From the NCBI RefSeq assembly GCF_026967925.1, contig NZ_JAPVBI010000002.1, positions 372,001 through 436,000 on the forward strand: DNA of 64,000 bases, read 5' to 3'. Made by a program: the position numbers and the translations under genes. Positions within the stretch are counted from its first letter, which is position 1; every line of letters begins with the position of its first letter. This document shows, piece by piece, positions 37,759 to 45,748 of the stretch. The notes below the pieces were generated by a model. It did no database searches, was not told the origin of the DNA, and saw only the letters and a list, made by a program, of their open reading frames with translations. Source of the DNA: Modestobacter sp. VKM Ac-2985. Its GTDB lineage: Bacteria; Actinomycetota; Actinomycetes; Mycobacteriales; Geodermatophilaceae.

Positions 37759-37779
37759 ACTCTAACGTGAAAGCAGAGT
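37759..37779 (-). promoter_or_regulatory. MerR-type operator candidate for merR2-prfC2
   Basis: Minus-strand ACTCTGCTTTCACGTTAGAGT: perfect 5-bp arms ACTCT/AGAGT, and a TAGAGT -10-like box. The inner CACGT-AG-GT layout matches the other sites of this island. Confidence 0.6.
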
Positions 37780-37952
37780 CGGTGACGGCCGTTCGCCGTG
37801 GCCCCGTCGACCCACTCGGGGCCGCCCTCGCCGGAGGTGCATCGTGCTGCCCCAGTTCTCAGGTGTGGAGCTCCGAGGCGGCCGGGCGGCCAGCAGCCGA
37901 CCGCCCCGGAGGTCGTCCGGCCGACCCGCGGTGCGCGGGCCGGCGGTGTGGG

Positions 37953-39443
37953 TCAGTGCGCGCCGGCCAGCTGCCCGCTGTGCCGCTCGTAGCGGGAGGC
38001 CGAGTGCCCGTTGAGGCCGATGACCTCGACCTGCTTGCCGCGGGTGGCGTACTTGTGGGTGATGGCGTCCAGGGCGGCGACCGTGGAGGCGTCCCAGACG
38101 TGGGCGTCGGAGAGGTCGATCACGACCTTCTCCGGGTCGCCGGCGTAGTCGAACTGGGTGTAGAGGTCGTTGCTCGAGGCGAAGAAGAGCGCGCCGCGCA
38201 CCGCGTACACCCGGGTGCCGCCGTCGGGGTCGGTGACGCTGGTGACCTCGACGAGGTGGGCGACCCGGCGGGCGAAGAGCACACAGGCGACCAGCACGCC
38301 GGTGCCGACGCCGATGGCGAGGTTGTGGGTGATCAGGGTGACCGCGACGGTGGAGAGCATCACGATCGTCTCGCTGCGGGGCATCGTGTGGATGGTCCGC
38401 AGGCTGTGCCAGTCGAACGTCGCGACCGCCACGAAGATCATCACGGCGACGAGGGCGGCCATCGGGATGAGCGCGACGATGTCGCCGAGGACGACGACCA
38501 TGACCAGCAGGAAGACGCCGGACAGGAAGGTCGACAGCCGGGTCCGGGCACCGGACTTCACGTTGATCATCGTCTGGCCGATCATGGCGCAGCCGCCCAT
38601 GCCGCCGAAGAAGCCGGAGGCGACGTTCGCGACGCCCTGGCCCCAGGACTCGCGGGTCTTGTTCGACGGGGTGTCGGTGAGGTCGTCGACGAGCTTCGCC
38701 GTCATCAGCGACTCCATCAGCCCGACGAAGGCGACGCCGAGGGCGTAGGGGGCGATGATCGTCAGCGTCTCCCAGGTGAACGGCAGGTCCGGGATGCCGA
38801 AGAACGGCAGGCTGTCGGGCAGCTCGCCCTGGTCGCCCACGTTCGGCACGGTGAGGGCGGCGGCGACGGTGAGGCCGGTGAGCACCACGATCGACACCAG
38901 CGGGGCCGGGATCGCGGTCGTGAACCGCGGGAGCAGGAAGATGATCGCCAGCCCGGCGGCGACCATCGGGTAGACCAGCCAGGAGACGTCGACCAGGTAC
39001 GGCAGCTGCGCGGTGAAGATCAGGATGGCCAGCGCGTTGACGAAGCCGACCATGACGCTGCGCGGGATGAACCGCATCAGCCGGGCGAACCCGGACAGGC
39101 CCAGGAGCACCTGGAAGACGCCGCCGAGCACGATGGCCGCGAGCAGGTACTCGACCCCGTACTGCAGTGCCAGGGGCGCGACCACGAGGGCGATGGCCCC
39201 GGTGGCGGCGGTGATCATCGCCGGACGACCGCCGGTGAAGGAGATCACCACGGCCATCACGAAGGAGGAGAAGAGGCCGACGCGGGGATCGACCCCGGCC
39301 AGGATGGAGAAGCTGATCGCCTCGGGGATCAAGGCCAGGGCCACGACGATCCCGGCGAGGACCTCGGTGCGCGCGACGCGCGGCGACAGCCAGGTGGGTC
39401 GGGTCAGGCGCGGCTTGGGCCGCGACAGCAGTGCAGAGGACAT
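37953..39443 (-). CDS. SulP-family anion transporter with STAS domain, copy 2
   Basis: A 496-residue paralogue of sulP1, with the same span pattern and STAS end ([20 protein letters not shown]). The first ~20 residues differ ([20 protein letters not shown]), but the rest is highly conserved; one stretch near the C-terminus (38232-38318 here, 32652-32737 in copy 1) is nearly identical in DNA. It has a ~185-nt leader with an operator at the head (39641) and the conserved 33-nt element at the end. It is divergent from the frameshifted gene at 39789. Substrate unknown. Confidence 0.9.
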   Translation of the reverse strand: MSSALLSRPKPRLTRPTWLSPRVARTEVLAGIVVALALIPEAISFSILAGVDPRVGLFSSFVMAVVISFTGGRPAMITAATGAIALVVAPLALQYGVEYLLAAIVLGGVFQVLLGLSGFARLMRFIPRSVMVGFVNALAILIFTAQLPYLVDVSWLVYPMVAAGLAIIFLLPRFTTAIPAPLVSIVVLTGLTVAAALTVPNVGDQGELPDSLPFFGIPDLPFTWETLTIIAPYALGVAFVGLMESLMTAKLVDDLTDTPSNKTRESWGQGVANVASGFFGGMGGCAMIGQTMINVKSGARTRLSTFLSGVFLLVMVVVLGDIVALIPMAALVAVMIFVAVATFDWHSLRTIHTMPRSETIVMLSTVAVTLITHNLAIGVGTGVLVACVLFARRVAHLVEVTSVTDPDGGTRVYAVRGALFFASSNDLYTQFDYAGDPEKVVIDLSDAHVWDASTVAALDAITHKYATRGKQVEVIGLNGHSASRYERHSGQLAGAH

Positions 39444-39476
39444 GCCACCGTCTTCGGGTCGTGCGCCCGCAGGCGC
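39444..39476 (-). promoter_or_regulatory. Conserved sulP leader element, copy 2
   Basis: Same 33-nt block as before sulP1: hairpin GCGCC-TGCG-GGCGC, then ACGACCCGAAGACGGTGGC and ATG. Stem and tail are kept; only the loop differs. The remaining ~310 bp to the divergent gene hold two operator-like sites and no other gene. Confidence 0.65.
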
Positions 39477-39640
39477 TGGGAAGGCGCCGTAGGGCGCCAG
39501 GAGAGCTGGGGTCGCGCGGCGTCCGGGGACGTGCGCGTCATCGGTCCGACATCGGGAGCGCTGAGCCGCCGGAGGCGGGGCCCGGAACGTCGGTGGTCCG
39601 GAATCGACGGGCCGCTGTGCCCGTCTTCGTCGGGAAGAAC

Positions 39641-39661
39641 ATAACCCTCACGTCAGGGAAG
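39641..39661 (-). promoter_or_regulatory. MerR-type operator candidate for sulP2
   Basis: Minus-strand CTTCCCTGACGTGAGGGTTAT, nearly the same as the sulP1 site (CCTGACGT-AGGGTTA), with a TATGTT -10-like box. Confidence 0.55.
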
Positions 39662-39714
39662 TGTGCAGTGGGGTCGGTCACCGGCCTGTCGCGCCAGGTG
39701 TCCGATTCCGTCCC

Positions 39715-39740
39715 TCTACCCTCTCGTGAGAGTAGGGTTG
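39715..39740 (+). promoter_or_regulatory. MerR-type operator candidate for the 39789 gene
   Basis: CTACCCTCTCGTGAGAGTAGGG: perfect inner dyad CTCTCGTGAGAG (39721-39732) followed by TAGGGTT as -10-like box. Ends ~50 bp before the ATG at 39789. Confidence 0.6.
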
Positions 39741-39788
39741 GTCCGGTCCGGAGGTTCGGCAAGGCGCGAGCGGGTCAGTGGAGGCGGC

Positions 39789-40173
39789 ATGGACCAGTCG
39801 GCGTTCGAGGACCTGCCGGCCGAGATGGGCGCACAGCTGCGGCGGGAGGTGCTGGCTCCCCCTGCACGTCACGCACCAGACCACGTTGCGGACGCTCCGG
39901 CACCTGGCCACCCGGGCCACGACCGCGCCAGAGGTCCTGGTCGGCGAACTGGCACGGGTGCTCGCCCTGCTGGACATGCCGGCCGACCGCACATCCGCAG
40001 AGCTCCGGGCACTCGTGGCGTCGGGGTGGCCGACCGCCATCCGGCTGGACCACCGCGGTGCCGAGCTCTACCGGGAGTTCGCGCAGCGCACGATCCCGCT
40101 GGTCCTGGAGTTCGACCGGCTGTTGCCCTCGCTGTTCGACGAGTCGGCTGGGAACGAGCGCGGTCCTGATTGA
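39789..40173 (+). pseudogene. Frameshifted gene of unknown function
   Basis: The frame from ATG 39789 (ribosome site GGAGG) starts plausibly as MDQSAFEDLPAEMGAQLRRE but turns into nonsense after a CCCCC run at 39858-39862. The +1 frame after the run is good coding sequence (HVTHQTTLRTLRHLATRATT, ELARVLALLDMPADRTSAEL, REFAQRTIPLVLEFDRLLP) to the TGA at 40171. Removing one C would give a ~127-residue helical protein. It may be a recent mutation, a sequencing error, or +1 frameshifting at CCC-CCT. I do not recognise the family. It has its own MerR-type operator and is divergent from sulP2. Confidence 0.65.
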
Positions 40174-40185
40174 CGTACACCCAAC

Positions 40186-40207
40186 ACTCACGTCAGAGTA
40201 GGGTTAC
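40186..40207 (+). promoter_or_regulatory. MerR-type operator candidate for the zinc-ribbon operon
   Basis: ACTCACGTCAGAGTAGGGTTAC, sharing CACGTCAGAG and TAGGGTT with the site at 39715 and the core with the sulP sites. It begins 12 bp after the stop of the frameshifted gene and lies 44 bp before the next ATG. Confidence 0.6.
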
Positions 40208-40250
40208 GCCCAGGGCGCCGACGCGCAGCCCTCGACGGAGGAGGACGTCC

Positions 40251-40589
40251 ATGCCCCTGCACATCGAGTGCCCCCACTGTGGCGAGACCGACGACCTCGT
40301 CGGCGACCGCGGTGTCGAGGGCATCGGCATCACCTGCGGCACCTGCGGGCGCCGGTTCCTGCGTGATCGCCAGTTGCGGTGCGCCACCTGCGCCGGCACG
40401 GACCTGGTGCTGCGGCCGCAGGTGCTCACCCAGTTCTCCCGAGGGACCCAGCTGTCCGTCGTCGGCTGGACCGAGACCCACTGCTGCACGGCGTGCGACG
40501 CCGAGGCGCTGCTGCGGTCCGAGCGTGCCAATGCACCCCTGCCGGCCGAGTACCGCCCTCGTGCGGTCCGCCCTCGGTCTCACACCTGA
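40251..40589 (+). CDS. Zinc-ribbon protein, function unknown
   Basis: A 112-residue protein with three to four CxxC knuckles: CPHC, CGTC, CATC and CTAC, spaced as two zinc ribbons (residues ~6-28 and ~41-80). The middle part (QFSRGTQLSVVGWTETH) and tail are not recognisable. ATG 40251 has a strong GGAGGAGG ribosome site. It heads a four-gene run ending in the GGDEF gene, behind a MerR-type operator. Nucleic-acid or protein binding is the general expectation for such ribbons; nothing more can be said. Confidence 0.75.
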   Translation: MPLHIECPHCGETDDLVGDRGVEGIGITCGTCGRRFLRDRQLRCATCAGTDLVLRPQVLTQFSRGTQLSVVGWTETHCCTACDAEALLRSERANAPLPAEYRPRAVRPRSHT

Positions 40590-40620
40590 ACCCACCCGCA
40601 CACACACCGAGGGAGACGCC

Positions 40621-40827
40621 ATGACGACGACCCGCACCCAGGTCCTCGACCACATCGAGGCCGCATTCGGCCACGGTCCGGTCACCAGTGACGAGATGCG
40701 CGAGGCAGCACTGACGACCGGTGCCGACCCGGACGTGCTGTTCCTGCTCGACGGCCTGCCGGATCGGCAGTTCAGCAGTCCACGGGAGATCTGGCCGCAC
40801 CTGCCCGACCTGCCCGTCGGCGGCTGA
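40621..40827 (+). CDS. DUF2795 protein
   Basis: A 68-residue acidic protein with the DUF2795 pattern (TTTRTQVLDHIEAAFGHGPV, then LLDGLPDRQFSSPREIWPHLPDLPVG). DUF2795 proteins are small, helical and of unknown function. ATG 40621 has a GGGAG ribosome site and lies 31 bp after the zinc-ribbon stop. Co-transcribed with its neighbours by spacing. Confidence 0.75.
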   Translation: MTTTRTQVLDHIEAAFGHGPVTSDEMREAALTTGADPDVLFLLDGLPDRQFSSPREIWPHLPDLPVGG

Positions 40828-40871
40828 TCCCGCACCCGACCGAACCCGTCCGACCAGACCGGAGCACGACC

Positions 40872-41384
40872 ATCTCTCTCCACCTCGACATCGACACGAC
40901 CACGTCGGCCCCGGCGCCGAGCCCCGAGCTCGACGGCCTCGCGGACCTCGCCGACCGGGCCGCCGCCCACCTGCGTGACCTGCCCGGGGCCCCCGAGGAC
41001 GCAGTCGTCGGCGTCTACCGCCCCTTCGGCCGCACGAGCCGACTGGCGGCGAGCCGACTGCGCGCGCTGCTGGCCCCCACCTCCTGTCGGACCCTCACGC
41101 CGCTCAGCAGCCGCTGGCCCGCGCGGTCGGGTGTCGACGACGAGACCATCCCCGACGCCCAGCACCTCGACGACCTCTCCCTGGTCGTCGACGTCAGTCA
41201 GACCCCGCAGCGCGCCGCACGCGCCCTCGCCGACGCGGCGGGGGTGCCGCTCGTCGCCCGCACGCCGCCGCCGATGGGGCCACAGCCCGACGGCACCGCC
41301 CTCGCGCGCGGAACGGCCATCGGCCGGGCCGTGGCGCTGGGCCGGCCGATGGGCACACTGCCGCCGGCCGACCAGTCCAGGTGA
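40872..41384 (+). CDS. Unrecognised protein with no standard start codon (ATC proposed)
   Basis: An open frame of 171 codons with typical high-GC codon use and protein-like sequence (LHLDIDTTTSAPAPSPELDG, LADLADRAAAHLRDLPGAPE, VVGVYRPFGRTSRLAASRL, LSLVVDVSQTPQRAARAL). It ends at TGA 41382-41384, which overlaps the GTG of the GGDEF gene, the coupling expected for a real gene. But no ATG, GTG or TTG exists in frame before the last third. A GGAG motif at 40861-40864, 7 nt before ATC 40872, suggests start at ATC; CTG 40824 is an alternative. I do not recognise the family. Confidence 0.6.
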   Translation: MSLHLDIDTTTSAPAPSPELDGLADLADRAAAHLRDLPGAPEDAVVGVYRPFGRTSRLAASRLRALLAPTSCRTLTPLSSRWPARSGVDDETIPDAQHLDDLSLVVDVSQTPQRAARALADAAGVPLVARTPPPMGPQPDGTALARGTAIGRAVALGRPMGTLPPADQSR

Positions 41385-42124
41385 GCGCGCACTCCTCCCG
41401 CAGGGCGGTGCACACCGCCTGGCAGATCACGGCGCTGACGACACTCCCGCTGCTCGCCTCGCCCCGCTCGAAGGGCCGGGGCGCGGCGCGGTGGTCGACG
41501 GGGGCCGCCCCGGGTCGGCTGGCCGCAGTGCTGCCCGGGACGGCGGCCCTGGTGCTGCTCCACCGGCACACCCGGCGCTCCCGGAGGGTCATCGAGGAGC
41601 TGGAGCGGCGCTGTCGCACCGACGCACTGACCGGACTGGGCAACCGGGGGGCCTTCGACGACGACCTGCGCGACCGCCTGCAGGGGATCGTCGGACGGCG
41701 TCGTCACGCGGACCCGGTCGGGGTCACCCTGGTGCTGGCCGACATCGACCACTTCAAGTCCTACAACGACCGGCACGGTCATCCCGCCGGGGACCGCGCC
41801 CTCGTCCGAGTCGCCCGCGCGCTGCAGCAGGCCTGCCGGAGCGGGGACGGCGTGCACCGGATCGGTGGGGAGGAGTTCGCCGTCGTCCTGGACGCCGATC
41901 ACGCCAGCAGCCTGCTGATCGCCGACCGGATCCGGCAGTTCGTGTCCGCGTGCACCGACGACCGGCTCACCGTCTCCATCGGCGTGGCCACCGCCCAGCA
42001 CGACGACGTCGAGGCCCTCATCGGCCAGGCCGACCGCGCTCTCTACCGGGCCAAGTCCCGCGGCCGGAACCGCATCGAGAGCCATCGCGGACCGCACCCA
42101 GGGCTGGTCGCGCCCACCCGCTGA
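41381..42124 (+). CDS. GGDEF diguanylate cyclase
   Basis: A 247-residue enzyme making c-di-GMP. Residues 45-65 (LAAVLPGTAALVLLHRH) are a weak membrane span or helix. The GGDEF domain (~80-240) has the active-site RIGGEEF (GGEEF, active type), the metal Asp in LADIDHFKSYNDRHGH, and an RxxD inhibitory site (RSGD) five residues before GGEEF, so product inhibition is likely. GTG 41381 overlaps the stop of the preceding frame. It ends a run that begins at a MerR-type operator; a PilZ receptor gene lies at the other end of the window. Confidence 0.88.
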   Translation: MSAHSSRRAVHTAWQITALTTLPLLASPRSKGRGAARWSTGAAPGRLAAVLPGTAALVLLHRHTRRSRRVIEELERRCRTDALTGLGNRGAFDDDLRDRLQGIVGRRRHADPVGVTLVLADIDHFKSYNDRHGHPAGDRALVRVARALQQACRSGDGVHRIGGEEFAVVLDADHASSLLIADRIRQFVSACTDDRLTVSIGVATAQHDDVEALIGQADRALYRAKSRGRNRIESHRGPHPGLVAPTR

Positions 42125-42169
42125 GGTCGCGGCGGCCCGGTGCGCGAGGAGGTCGGGCCGGGCGGCGAC

Positions 42170-43855
42170 TCAGGCGTCGATGACCACCGGGATGATCATC
42201 GGCGTGCGGCGGTGGGACCGGTTCGCCCAGTTGCTGACGGCCTTGGCGATCAGCTGCTCCAGCTGGGCGGCGTCCTTGACGCCGTCGGCCGCCGCACGAG
42301 CCAGCTCCCGCTCGATCAGCGGCACCGCCGCGTCGAAGGACTCCGCCTCGTGGACGAACCCGCGGGCGAGGAAGTCGGGTGCCTCGACGAGCTGGCCGGT
42401 GGTGGCGTCGACGATCGCCACGACGGTGATGACGCCCTCCTCCGCCAGGGTGCGCCGGTCCTTGAGCGAGGCCTCGGTCGCCCCGCCGACGGTCGAGCCG
42501 TCGACGTAGACGTTGCCCGCGGGCACCTTGCCGGTGATGGAGACCCGGCCGTCGACCAGGTCGACCACGGAGCCGTCCTCGGCGATGACCACCCCGTTCG
42601 GGTGGACCCCGGTGCGGATCGCCAGGTCGGCGTTGGCCCGCAGGTGCCGCCACTCCCCGTGCACCGGCATGACGTTGCGCGGCTTGACGAGGTTGTAGCA
42701 GTACACGAGCTCGCCGGCGCTGGCGTGCCCCGAGACGTGCACCTTGGCGTTGCCCTTGTGGACGACGTTGGCGCCGATCTTGGTGAACTCGTTGATGATC
42801 CGGTAGATGGCGTTCTCGTTGCCCGGGATCAGCGAGCTGGCCAGCAGCACGGTGTCGCCCTCGGAGATCCGGATGACGTGGTCCCGGTTGGCCATCCGGG
42901 ACAGCGCCGCCATCGGCTCGCCCTGGGAGCCGGTGCAGATCAGGCACACCTGGTCGGCGGGCAGCTTCTCCAGCACCTTCATGTCCACGACCAGGCCCTT
43001 GGGCACCCGCAGGTAGCCCAGGTCGCGGGCGATCCCCATGTTCCGGACCATCGACCGGCCGACGAAGGCGACCTTGCGGCCGTGCTCGTGCGCGGCGTCC
43101 AGCACCTGCTGGATGCGGTGCACGTGGCTGGCGAAGCTGGAGACGATGACCCGCTTGGGGGCGGTCCGGAAGACCGTGTCGATCGCCGGGGTGAGCTCGC
43201 CCTCGGACGTGGTGAAGCCGGGCACGTCGGCGTTGGTGGAGTCGGTGAGGAAGAGGTCGACCCCCTCCTCGCCGAGCCGGGCGAACCCGCGCAGGTCGGT
43301 GATCCGCTGGTCCAGCGGGAACTGGTCCATCTTGAAGTCGCCGGTGTGCAAGACCAGGCCGGCCGCGGTGCGGATCGCCACGGCGAGCGCGTCGGGGATG
43401 GAGTGGTTGACCGCCAGGAACTCCAGGTCGAAGGGGCCCAGCCGCAGCTCGTCGCCCTCCGCGACCTGCTCGGTCACCGGGGTGATCTTGTGTTCCTTGA
43501 GCTTGGCCTCGATGAAGGCCAGCGTCAGCTTCGACCCGATGACGGGGATGTCCCGCCGCTCCCGCAGCAGGTAGGGGACGCCGCCGATGTGGTCCTCGTG
43601 CCCGTGGGTCAGCACGACCGCCACCACGTCGTCCAGCCGGTCCCGGATCGAGGTGAAGTCGGGGAGGATCACGTCGATCCCGGGCTGGTGCTCCTCAGGG
43701 AAGAGCACGCCGCAGTCGACGATCAGCAGCTTGCCGGCGTGCTCGAACACCGTCATGTTGCGGCCGATCTCACCCAGACCACCCAGGGCGACGATCCGCA
43801 GGCCGTTGGGCGCCAGTGCGGGGAGCGTGCCGGGGTCGCGGCGGGAACGGCTCAT
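42170..43855 (-). CDS. rnj: Ribonuclease J
   Basis: A 561-residue metallo-beta-lactamase/beta-CASP nuclease that matures and degrades RNA. The metal motif HGHEDHIGG, the second His in LAVNHSIPDALAVAI, TGDFKMDQFP, LTDSTNADVPG and the beta-CASP VHRIQQVLDAAHEHGRK, TGSQGEPMAAL and HVSGHAS are all present; the C-terminal RNase J domain ends HRRTPMIIPVVIDA. ATG 43855 matches the family start. Convergent with the GGDEF gene. In actinobacteria RNase J is usually a single copy near dapA; dapA is not adjacent here. Confidence 0.94.
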   Translation of the reverse strand: MSRSRRDPGTLPALAPNGLRIVALGGLGEIGRNMTVFEHAGKLLIVDCGVLFPEEHQPGIDVILPDFTSIRDRLDDVVAVVLTHGHEDHIGGVPYLLRERRDIPVIGSKLTLAFIEAKLKEHKITPVTEQVAEGDELRLGPFDLEFLAVNHSIPDALAVAIRTAAGLVLHTGDFKMDQFPLDQRITDLRGFARLGEEGVDLFLTDSTNADVPGFTTSEGELTPAIDTVFRTAPKRVIVSSFASHVHRIQQVLDAAHEHGRKVAFVGRSMVRNMGIARDLGYLRVPKGLVVDMKVLEKLPADQVCLICTGSQGEPMAALSRMANRDHVIRISEGDTVLLASSLIPGNENAIYRIINEFTKIGANVVHKGNAKVHVSGHASAGELVYCYNLVKPRNVMPVHGEWRHLRANADLAIRTGVHPNGVVIAEDGSVVDLVDGRVSITGKVPAGNVYVDGSTVGGATEASLKDRRTLAEEGVITVVAIVDATTGQLVEAPDFLARGFVHEAESFDAAVPLIERELARAAADGVKDAAQLEQLIAKAVSNWANRSHRRTPMIIPVVIDA

Positions 43856-43960
43856 GCCCTTCACGCTACGTGCGCGGGACCGGGGACCTGCTGCCGGTCC
43901 CCGTCGTGTCTGCATCCAGCCGTCTGCATCCGAGCCGGCCCTTCCCGGCGAACCTGTGAT

Positions 43961-44197
43961 GTGGAGTCGCTCGCGAGGGACCAACACCAGTGGGTCGTCC
44001 AGCCGTTGATCGATGCCGGTCTGCAACTCGAGGAGATCCGGTCGCTGGTCTTCGGCCTGGCCTTCCAGGGCGTCGTCGGCGAGGGGCGCGGGGTGCTGGC
44101 CTGCATCCGGGACCTCGTCGCGGACCGGCCTGCGGAGGTCCGGAGCGCCTGGGTGGAGGTGGTCCACCGGCTGTTCCAGCTGGAGCCCCCGACGTAG
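43961..44197 (+). CDS. Small hypothetical protein
   Basis: A 78-residue, helix-rich protein (VESLARDQHQWVVQPLIDAG, GLAFQGVVGEGRGVLACIRD, SAWVEVVHRLFQLEPPT). No known domain. GTG 43961 starts it, right after a TGTGAT stretch, so a leaderless transcript is possible. It lies between rnj and zwf and converges with zwf, whose stop is 6 bp away. Codon use is ordinary, and I think it is real but cannot name it. Confidence 0.55.
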   Translation: MESLARDQHQWVVQPLIDAGLQLEEIRSLVFGLAFQGVVGEGRGVLACIRDLVADRPAEVRSAWVEVVHRLFQLEPPT

Positions 44198-44203
44198 CGG
44201 GTC

Positions 44204-45562
44204 TCAGCCCGGCGCGGGGCCGGCCGACCCGGCCGGGTACTCCTGCAACGGCACCTCGCCCTCCGCCCAGGCGGCGAGGACCGGCTCGACGATCCGCCAG
44301 GACTGCTCGGCCTCCACGTCGCTGATCGACAGGGTGGCGTCCCCGGCCAGCACCTCCCGGAGCAGCAGCCCGTAGGCCGACAGGTCGTTCGGGGCCAGGT
44401 CGATGTCCAGGGCGCGGCGCTCGAGGTCGAACGGCTCGCCCGGCCCGTTCAGGTTGAGCTCCAGCGTCACGTGGTCCGGGTCGAGCCCCAGCCGCAGCAC
44501 GTCGGGCTCGAGCTGCTGGTCACCGAAGGCCAGGTGCGGGACCGGCTTGAACCAGACGGCGATCTCCCGCCGGCCGGCGCCGAGCGCCTTGCCGCTGCGC
44601 AGCCGGAACGGGACGCCCGCCCAGCGCCAGTTGTCGATCGTCACGGTGAGCTCGGCGTGCGTCTCGGTCTCCCGCGCCGGGTCGACGCCCTCCTCGCTGG
44701 TGTAGTCGGGCAGCTCCCGGCCCTGCACGGTCCCGGCGGTGTAGCGCCCGCGGACGGTGTCCCGGGCCATGTCGGCCGGGGGCCGGACCGCCCGCAGGAC
44801 GTCGGCCTTGCGCGCGGCCAGGCTCGGGCCGTCGACCGCGTTCGGCGGCTCCATCGCGACGACGGCCAGCTGCTGGAGCAGGTGGTTCTGCAGCATGTCC
44901 CGCAGCGCCCCCGCCGTGTCGTAGTAGCCGGCGCGCCCTTCCAGGCCCAGCGTCTCGTCGAAGACGATCTCGACCCGGTCGATGTGCGAGGCGTTCCAGA
45001 CCGGCTCGAACAGCCGGTTGGCGAAGCGCAGCCCGAGCACGTTGAGCACGGTCTGCTTGGCCAGGAAGTGGTCGGTGCGGAACGCCTGCGTCTCCGGGAC
45101 CAGCCGGTGCAGGACGTCGTTGAGCTGGCGGGCGTCGGCCTCGTCGCGGCCGAAGGGCTTCTCGACGGCGATCGTCGTCCCCTCGGGGAGCTCGACCTCG
45201 GTGAGCGCCTCCAGGGTGGGGAGGAAGACGGTGTTCGGCAGGGCCAGGTACAGCACCGGGCGGCCCGGCACCCGGGCCAGCACCTGCCGGAGGTCCTCGG
45301 GTGAGGTGACGTCACCGCGTTGGAAGCCGAGTCGGCTGACCAGCTGGTCGCGGGCCTGCTCGGGCACGTGCGCGCCGTGCTCGGCGAGCCGGTCGCCCGC
45401 CCACTCCCGGTACTCCTGCTCCGACCAGTCGTCCCGGCCCACCGCGAGCACGTCGACGCCGTCGCCGAGCGCGTCGGCCTGGACCAGCTGGGCCAGCCCC
45501 GGGAGCAGCAGGCGCCCGGTGAGGTCACCCGTCCCCCCGAGCACCACGAAGGTCGCCTGCAT
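44204..45562 (-). CDS. zwf: Glucose-6-phosphate dehydrogenase
   Basis: A 452-residue enzyme of the oxidative pentose phosphate pathway. The N-terminal Rossmann GGTGDLTGRLLLPGL, IAVEKPFGRDEADARQ (active-site Lys and Asp region), FRTDHFLAKQTVLNVL with the catalytic His, and the C-terminal IDNWRWAGVPFRLRSGKAL identify Zwf. ATG 45562 is the start; a longer frame upstream is antisense to aidB-like. No adjacent opcA, tal or tkt, so this is probably a second or stand-alone zwf rather than the main pentose-phosphate operon copy. It is divergent from the acyl-CoA dehydrogenase. Confidence 0.92.
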   Translation of the reverse strand: MQATFVVLGGTGDLTGRLLLPGLAQLVQADALGDGVDVLAVGRDDWSEQEYREWAGDRLAEHGAHVPEQARDQLVSRLGFQRGDVTSPEDLRQVLARVPGRPVLYLALPNTVFLPTLEALTEVELPEGTTIAVEKPFGRDEADARQLNDVLHRLVPETQAFRTDHFLAKQTVLNVLGLRFANRLFEPVWNASHIDRVEIVFDETLGLEGRAGYYDTAGALRDMLQNHLLQQLAVVAMEPPNAVDGPSLAARKADVLRAVRPPADMARDTVRGRYTAGTVQGRELPDYTSEEGVDPARETETHAELTVTIDNWRWAGVPFRLRSGKALGAGRREIAVWFKPVPHLAFGDQQLEPDVLRLGLDPDHVTLELNLNGPGEPFDLERRALDIDLAPNDLSAYGLLLREVLAGDATLSISDVEAEQSWRIVEPVLAAWAEGEVPLQEYPAGSAGPAPG

Positions 45563-45748
45563 CGTCACCCCGTCCGTCGTCGAGCCGGGCCGCCGTTCGC
45601 GGCCCCACCCTCGCGCCCTGCCCAGGGCCGCCGGTGCTGAACCCCGAGCTGCCGGACCGGCCGGCCGGGCGACGTGGCCCGGGTCTCCTCGGCGCACCGG
45701 GTCGTGGTGCACTCGAGGTGACCGGGAGCACGTCGGCGAGGAGGCGCA

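Noticed and set aside
42140-43960. N-terminal part of a 685-codon plus-strand frame over rnj
   Set aside because: Antisense to RNase J. Only the last 78 codons, beyond rnj, look like a gene.
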